Source: Halichondria panicea (Eukaryota; Porifera; Demospongiae; Suberitida; Halichondriidae). Taken from it: a DNA stretch of 64,000 nucleotides. The stretch covers positions 5,721,442-5,785,441 of the forward strand of contig NC_087379.1 of NCBI RefSeq assembly GCF_963675165.1. Direction: 5' to 3'. The notes under the pieces are model-generated. The model was not told the DNA's origin and made no database searches. It saw only the letters and a program-made list of their open reading frames with translations. Made by a program: the position numbers and the translations under genes. This document shows positions 57,704-64,000 of the stretch, piece after piece. Positions within the stretch are counted from its first letter, which is position 1; each line of letters opens with the position of its first letter.

Positions 57704-59111
57704 TGCTATTACAGTTAGTGTACTGTATGATAGCTCAGCCTGTAGCTAAATAGTTATTGCTCACTTGCCTATTAAAACATTAACCCTTGTTTATCTAATC
57801 TGAAAATCTGTGGCTAGACTAATAGGACAAACATGACACACATGCAGGCAGAAAACAACATTAATTATGCAAATCACTTTACTAAAAACGTTGAGCAACA
57901 TACATACGATACATACATACATACATGATATACATACATGCAAACACGCAAAAATACCGTACATGCATGTTCTAATTTATCGAACAGCAAAAACTAAAAA
58001 TTGTCCGGGAACATAGAGCATGAGCAGTGTTCGGAATAGTTAGAATAAACATGCAGCTGCATGCGGCTAATAGAAGAGTGTGTAACTGAATAGTTGCACA
58101 AGCTATCTAATCCTTAAACTATCTATCTGCAGCACTCAGTCTCTTACTGGCCGGCTATAAAAAGCTACGTTGCTCATTTTTTCTAACTAAACGTGTCCTA
58201 ATGGAACTGTGTTGGCTGTATTCAGTGAGGTGTAGGTTAGTGTGGCTTAACTTTTCAATAATGTCCAGATATTTAGTAATATTATAGGAGTGTCCGTTGT
58301 ATTAGAACAACAAAAATTGCCTAAAAGAGTGTCCGGTGTAATTAGAAGTGTCCGATAAATTAGAAGATATACGGTACATGCATACATACCGTATAGCAGG
58401 TATCGAGGGTATAAACTTCGCAGAATGACCGTTATAAAAGTTTTTGCAGATTTAATTTTCGCAGAATAGCAGCTTTCTGCAGCATGCATGCTTGTGTAAC
58501 ATTGTGACAATGTATTATACTATTGAACTACTAAACGTTAGATTAGTTAATATACGGCATGATGTAATAAGTGTTCTGGGCATGTCACGTATGATTGAAA
58601 GTGATAGAAAGAGTTGAGTTTGTTACACATTCGTGGGACGGGGTATATAAACGTTCGCAGTAGATGCTTAATCAGCGAAAACCACAAACATTTATATCCT
58701 CGAAAATACCCGCTATATACGGTACATACAAACATAAACCGAAAAATGTATGATTCTATTCTTCACCAATAGTATGGCGTCATGCAGGTATTCTGCTACG
58801 TAACGATTATGACATACTCCTAGGTTATGTGTTTTAGTGAGCTCACTATTAGTCCTACAGCCATAAGCTACACACAGCTTCTCCGGTTTATTTCCTGGTG
58901 AACATTGTGATCTCAGTCGCAGGTGTTGTGGTGTTCATAGTAGCAGCAAAGAGGTATACCAATAGTAGAAAGTGAAAACTAAATGAATGTGTGCGTGCAT
59001 GGGGCATGTGATGCATAGATAAGGGTATACTATACTAATGAACATGATGCAAAAGATATAGAAAGTATACACATTGAATCCACATAGTTTCAGGTTCAGC
59101 TCACACAAGTC

Positions 59112-59210
59112 ACCTGAAAGTGTTTAGTCTCCATGGAGTGGCGACCTTCTTGCACTGAATGAGGGCATTGATGGTGGAGCTCTTGCCAACATTGGGGTAC
59201 CATGCACCTG
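59112..59210 (-). pseudogene. LSG1 P-loop exon, degenerate copy 6
   Basis: Duplicate of 30617-30712: TPNVGKSSTINALIQCKKV then ATPWRLNTF. Confidence 0.78.
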
Positions 59211-60432
59211 TAACAATGGAACTAGAGCACTGAAGTGCTTGCTAATTAATCCTTGGCTGTTTTACGTCTCACAACCAAGCAGGTAATAATACGGTGAAAG
59301 CTATGAGAAGGCTTTGAAAACGGTAGTGGTGCATGGTCAGACATACACTATATATAGGATTATAGGATCACAGCAGAAAGAAGTCAACAAATAAGGCACC
59401 TGAAATGCACTCTGAGAGTCCTAGACCGTTATTTGGATCACAGCAGCTAGAGCAGGCCTGAAGTGTTAAAAGTAGGACACCATGCAAGCTGACATACAGC
59501 TAGTGGGATCAGCAAAGAAACCTGGAGTCCTTTCCCATGAAAATAAATAATTACGTATCCACGTGGCTGTAATAGTGCCTCGAATAAATTACAAACAGAC
59601 AGACAAACAAACAAACAAACCAACGGACTACTATATATACCCGTGACTGTCCACACACTCCTCAGGTAACCAACAGACTACTATACCCCTGACCGCCCAC
59701 GTGCCTCATATTAGATCTGCACAGTGGTAGGTGGCCGCAACATTTCTGAATGATAGCATGCCTGCATGGCATACAAGTATATCTGCACCACTCCTGGCAG
59801 TGCTATACACTATGCTTTAAAAATTGTGGATTGGGCTAGCCTATGCTTTAAAAATTGTGGATTGGGCTAGCCTCAGGCCAATTTTTCTCCAGAACAACCG
59901 GGATAGTGTAATGAGGCTATATAAGGATTGAATGTGCCATGCAGTACAGCTTGTGGTGACAGGTGGTATTGTGGTCATGTCTTCAATGTGACCACAAAGC
60001 CAATATTGCTAATACATGTACACACAGATATCATTATGTTCTTGTGGTAATCACAGGGAAACTCGACTAAAAGCTAACATTAATGGCTGCTGCATCAGTA
60101 AAAAGCTTACAGCTCTTTTTCTCACTCTTGCAGCTATATACCAATAGCTATAGTGTTCTTGTGCAAAGCTAACTACTCTATAAGAACACTCCATAGACAA
60201 GTTTTGTTATATACGCACTCTTCTGAAAAGGCTGCAATAACATTTATAGGCATAACTCGAGAACAAAGCATTATTTTGCAAATCCACGAATTAAAATCCT
60301 GTTACAGTAGCAGTCTACATGCACATGCAGCAGACACACACACAGGCACAAAGGCAAACATGCAAACACACTACCGTATACCGTATCCACATTCCTATGT
60401 TAAATGTATACATTATTTTAATGATATGCTTA

Positions 60433-60660
60433 CAGCCATAAGCTCCACACAGCTCCTCAGCATATAAGGTGGTCGAGTAGGGTCCTCCCCTTCCTGGGTG
60501 TGGTATAGTCTGATTCCATAGGTATCCTCGAGGACAAGCCGTGGGATTCGTGAGGCCACAAGGGACACTGGGGGAATGTGATCTCTCATTTGGGTAAGAG
60601 TCATTTTGGAGGTTACAAAGGTGGGGGAGAGGAGAACACACATGGGGGAAACCTCTCACT
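60433..60660 (-). pseudogene. LSG1 C-terminal GTPase exon, best-preserved copy
   Basis: One frame reads PTFVTSKMTLTQMRDHIPPV, then SLVASRIPRLVLEDTYGIRL and YHTQEGEDPTRPPY. This matches the LSG1 segment after its G3 DCPGLVxPSF motif. The final AEELCGAYG is in another frame because of a small change. It is not joined to a complete gene. Confidence 0.82.
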
Positions 60661-60807
60661 CATTAAGGGGTCGAATTTGATTATGTGTGTGTACGTGTGG
60701 AGTAGGGAGTATATTATAGGGGATGGTAATTAATAAGAATGTAAAAGGATAAAACACATAAAAAGTACACCGTACACATAATTAATTCATAATTTCACTC
60801 AGCTCAC

Positions 60808-60922
60808 CTAAAAGTGTTTCGTCCTCCCTCAGAGTGGCAGGCAGACACTGGGACCTTCATGCACTGAATGAGGGCATTGATGGTGGAGCTTTTTCCAACA
60901 TTGGGGAACTCCATGGCCTGTT
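60808..60922 (-). pseudogene. LSG1 P-loop exon, degenerate copy 7
   Basis: Duplicate of 34527-34640: FPNVGKSSTINALIQCMKV, with the same disrupted downstream part. It lies 5' of 60433-60660 as expected for LSG1 order. Confidence 0.8.
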
Positions 60923-63900
60923 GCCAATACATTTCAGATGTGCAGAGTGCATGTACGTCAAAATGACAGTATCTGCCCAGCGCTATATGATGGCAATAAT
61001 TATCATAACTTGTATCCTAGCTTGAGGCTTTGTGCTGTGCTTTTAAAAATCAAACTAGGCTGGCCTATAGCTCCCAGGTGACGAGGTTATATATACACAG
61101 AGAAAAAAGACGTGCTGATTTAGCACAGTTTGAATGTCTCCAGTTTTAGCACGTTCGCACATGTGATAAACAACCTGATGTGCTAAACTGGCACATGTCT
61201 AATGTGTTGAAACATCTGTGCTGATTGTAAATCAATTATTTCACATCAATTCAGTATTAAAATTGTATCTAAACAAACGATAAGGATATACAAAAGTGAA
61301 AGGTTTCTTTTAACATATAGTTAAGCATAACAAGTCTGCACTCAGTTCACTGCAATTGCAAGATACTGCCTTTGACTTCTCAGCATCACCTGCATGCGTG
61401 AAGTAGAAAAAATATGTCACATAAAAGCCAGTAGAATTATAACCAAGTATAAGAATAATTAAGTGCATATAGACATAACATCAGTCATAGCATGAACAAA
61501 GTATGCATTGCGATGAAACTTATAATTATTATGGGGCGAAATAAGAAAAGTATTTGCTGTGATTCATGACAAATGCCGAGTGCATGAAAAAGTACACGAG
61601 CCAAAAGAAAAGAATTCTAGCTACAGAAAGAGTCATATAACACAGGTAAGACCAAGAGGAAGAGTACACAACTCCAATAGTCTGTACACAAGAGGCAAAC
61701 TCACTATTGCATGTAACCACAGTCACTTGAGATACAAAAATAATAATAACAATGCTGATAAGGAATAAAATTAGTGGTAATCATCACTAATGTTTATTCA
61801 TCCATTCATCGCAGATTAATTTTAAGATTTACAGTTTATACAACAGCATGTGGTTGTGACGTAGGTTAGACAGAATGCTTACTATGGTTAGTGGAGTTGC
61901 GTACTCTTCCTAATGAACTCTTAGTAAGACATTATAGTCGTTTTTACGCACAATTAAGTTTGCGAGACTATGATAATGCAAATGAGTTCTTGTTGTGCTA
62001 TTATAGAGCAGCATCAATATTCGGGCCCATCAATTATCTCGTACAGAGAGCAGATTGAGAAGTTGTCTTCCACTGACAATACTCGTTGTAAGGGCTAAAC
62101 AACAAATATAATCCACTACAAGCCTTCCCTTAATTGTCAGAAAAGAGCTGCATATAAAGCTTAATCCGAAACGATATAAAAGTTTAATTAAACTGCGTTG
62201 TCTTATAAATTATTATATCAATAGATCATTATTATTATTATTATTATTATATCAATATAACTGTTAGCTTAAGAGGAACAGCTACAGCTGCAAGGCCGGG
62301 CAGACAATGTGCTACCAGGTGGCAGTATAGATTTGCATTAATTAGGAGGGTGTGTGGCAATCGAAAATCGTTTTGCGCACAAGGAAATTTGGGATTTCCG
62401 TAGCAGCAATTTTTATCAATGAACTTACAAAGTGGTAAATATAAAGTCCCTGTTCCGTTTACGTGCATAATACACTGATACAGCGCAAATTAAACGCTAA
62501 AAAGGACGCTCAAGATAAGAGCTTTTTTCTGTTGTTAAAATTACTTTGGCCATGCACCCATGCAGCTATAGAAATTTTGCAGCTTGCTAGCTTTGTATTA
62601 TAGCTACATGTAAGTTAGCTATAGCAATTATGCTAAGATTAAAATAGTGCAGTGAATGGTGCGTTCTATTTCTTTATTAGATCTATGTAGACTATAGGCT
62701 TATAGCTAAGCATAATTTAGCTGGGTATAACCATATTATGTTACTAAAGGATTGTCGCTTTGTATTCAAAAACATAGCAAACCGCATTTGTAAAGTGAAA
62801 TGGTATAATTATAGCAACGGTACAGTAAAATACGCTTTTAATACAGTATCAAAATGGAAACACTTTAAACGTACTATACGTAAACGGAATGGGATATTGA
62901 GCGCTGTATACGTATATAGACAGATAACTAAGTCAGATAAGTATGGTATACTGTTGCAATTGTTTTTTTGGGCAAAACCACTATACCATTAAATTAACAT
63001 TGTGGCAATACAGCAGCATAATAATACATACCTCCAATTGTGTCGATACTTTACAGTGGTCTGGTCATACAAGGGTGTCCAGTATAATGCTCTCTCCAAC
63101 AAGTGTCACTTTCAACATCATCCTGCAATATATTTTTTCACATCAATTCTTACAAAAATAATTATAGTACCTTCAAAAAAGTACGACCACCATTTTGAAA
63201 GAACTTTAGACGTGAGAGGGAATTAGCTGTATTGTTGCGAATGGCGTGGTTTCCCTCTGGGCAGTTGGCGTCTCACAACTATAATGTACACGTGAAAAGC
63301 AGTAGATCTAGTATGTACAATAATTATAAATCAAAAAAACATAGCATCAAGTATGTACAGCATATAGCTAGATAACTAGTCTAGCTACGATACTCGAGGT
63401 GACTAGGATTGTCTCTTTGTTTGTTTTTTTGCAAAACGTATACTTGCAACGTGCAACGGTAAATTGCAACGCTTTTAATACAGTGTAAACGTACTGGTGT
63501 ACTACATAAATGGAACTTATATTGACCGCTTACTGCATGCATCTATACAATAATAGTGCAACGTACGCTATGACAAGTACAGTCGAAAACGGCAGTGGTT
63601 CTTGGTCAGACATGCATGCAATGGAACTAACGAATAGCTATTATATAGCACTCTGGACATTCACCGGGACCAGAGTATAGTCTCACAGTAAAGAAGCCAG
63701 AACTCAAGCATGGCTGTATAGTGCGCATTTGATGTATCAAGCTTTAAAATGAAACTGTATTTAGCTAGCTTCAATGCATGTGTGTATACAAGATTTAATT
63801 TATACTTCTTAGCTTTTACGCAACTAAGCTTTTTACCATTTGAAAATCTGTCCAAACAAATAACTTTTTTGGCACTTATAATATTATTTAGAGTGGTGCT

Positions 63901-64000
63901 TAGCAACTATAGTGTAGCTGTTTCCACGAGGCTATCAGATCAGTTGTGCATGTAGCCTTGAATTAAGGATGCGTTATTTCTAATTATGTAAGCGCTAGCA

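Larger units (their letters stand above)
57704..64000. repeat. Segmental duplication 2, right copy
   Basis: It matches 28379-38575 without the three extra segments there. It includes a MITE (58387-58724), the LSG1/TM12 sliver (58856-58975), the 3' flank hairpin (59960-59998) and, outside the LSG1 pieces listed separately, no gene. It continues past the window. Confidence 0.9.

Noticed and set aside
1..64000. tRNA or rRNA genes
   Set aside because: No cloverleaf with recognisable A and B boxes and no rRNA-like conserved block was noticed on either strand; a tRNAscan run would settle this.

Overview
The window reads as nuclear DNA of a metazoan, most likely a sponge or another early-branching animal. 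It is AT-rich and holds one intron-split gene of general eukaryotic type (LSG1), many non-autonomous DNA transposons, and a family of large intronless membrane-transporter genes. The sponge assignment is an inference from overall texture; no marker gene proves it.

Layout. The left end (about 1.65-3.9 kb, minus strand) carries the 5' exons of LSG1, the circularly permuted GTPase of 60S ribosome export. The rest, from about 4.7 kb to the right edge, is a decayed tandem array of one gene family. These are POT/PTR2-type (SLC15-like) transporters, nearly all on the minus strand. I count twelve sizeable copies or part-copies, A-L: A 5.0-6.0, B 10.0-11.9, C 15.6-16.4, D 17.6-20.2, E 22.1-23.4, F 23.7-26.1, G 27.0-28.4, I 40.6-42.5, J 49.3-51.2, K 52.6-53.4 (inverted), L 55.9-57.7 kb; H is a small sliver at 30.4 kb that recurs at 58.9 kb. 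Only I (627 codons) is fully open. J is open but has a frameshifted tail. B has a single frameshift. The others have large deletions, multiple frameshifts or transposon insertions.

The duplicated unit is not just the transporter. Between copies lie degenerate copies of two LSG1 exons: the P-loop exon (motif PNVGKSSTINALIQCKKV) and the exon with QMRDHIPPVSLVASRIPR. They are absent from the main LSG1 locus as far as it is visible. A 3' LSG1 fragment was therefore caught in the amplification unit and spread with the transporters. Each unit also has a conserved 3' flank with an inverted repeat (TTGTGGTCA ... TGACCACAA).

Two large, recent direct duplications are visible: about 8.3-10.5 kb against 54.2-56.4 kb, and about 28.4-38.6 kb against 57.7-64.0 kb. 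They meet inside copy L, which is a B-like/G-like chimera. Comparing paired copies gives filled and empty sites that define several transposons with target-site duplications: a CAGGGGCGTAG-ended hAT-like family with 5-bp TSDs, a CAAGGTTTCATACAG element, a TTAA piggyBac-type element, pogo-type and MULE-type MITEs, and large foldback elements. There are also a copia gag fragment, a LINE endonuclease fragment and an RPA-like OB-fold pseudogene.

Biology. The transporters keep several POT hallmarks and an N-terminal dileucine-like motif placed as in lysosomal SLC15A3/A4, but lack the TM1 ExxER proton-coupling motif in every copy that has that region. Their loops are hypervariable between copies. 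The locus looks like a birth-and-death, gene-converting transporter array.
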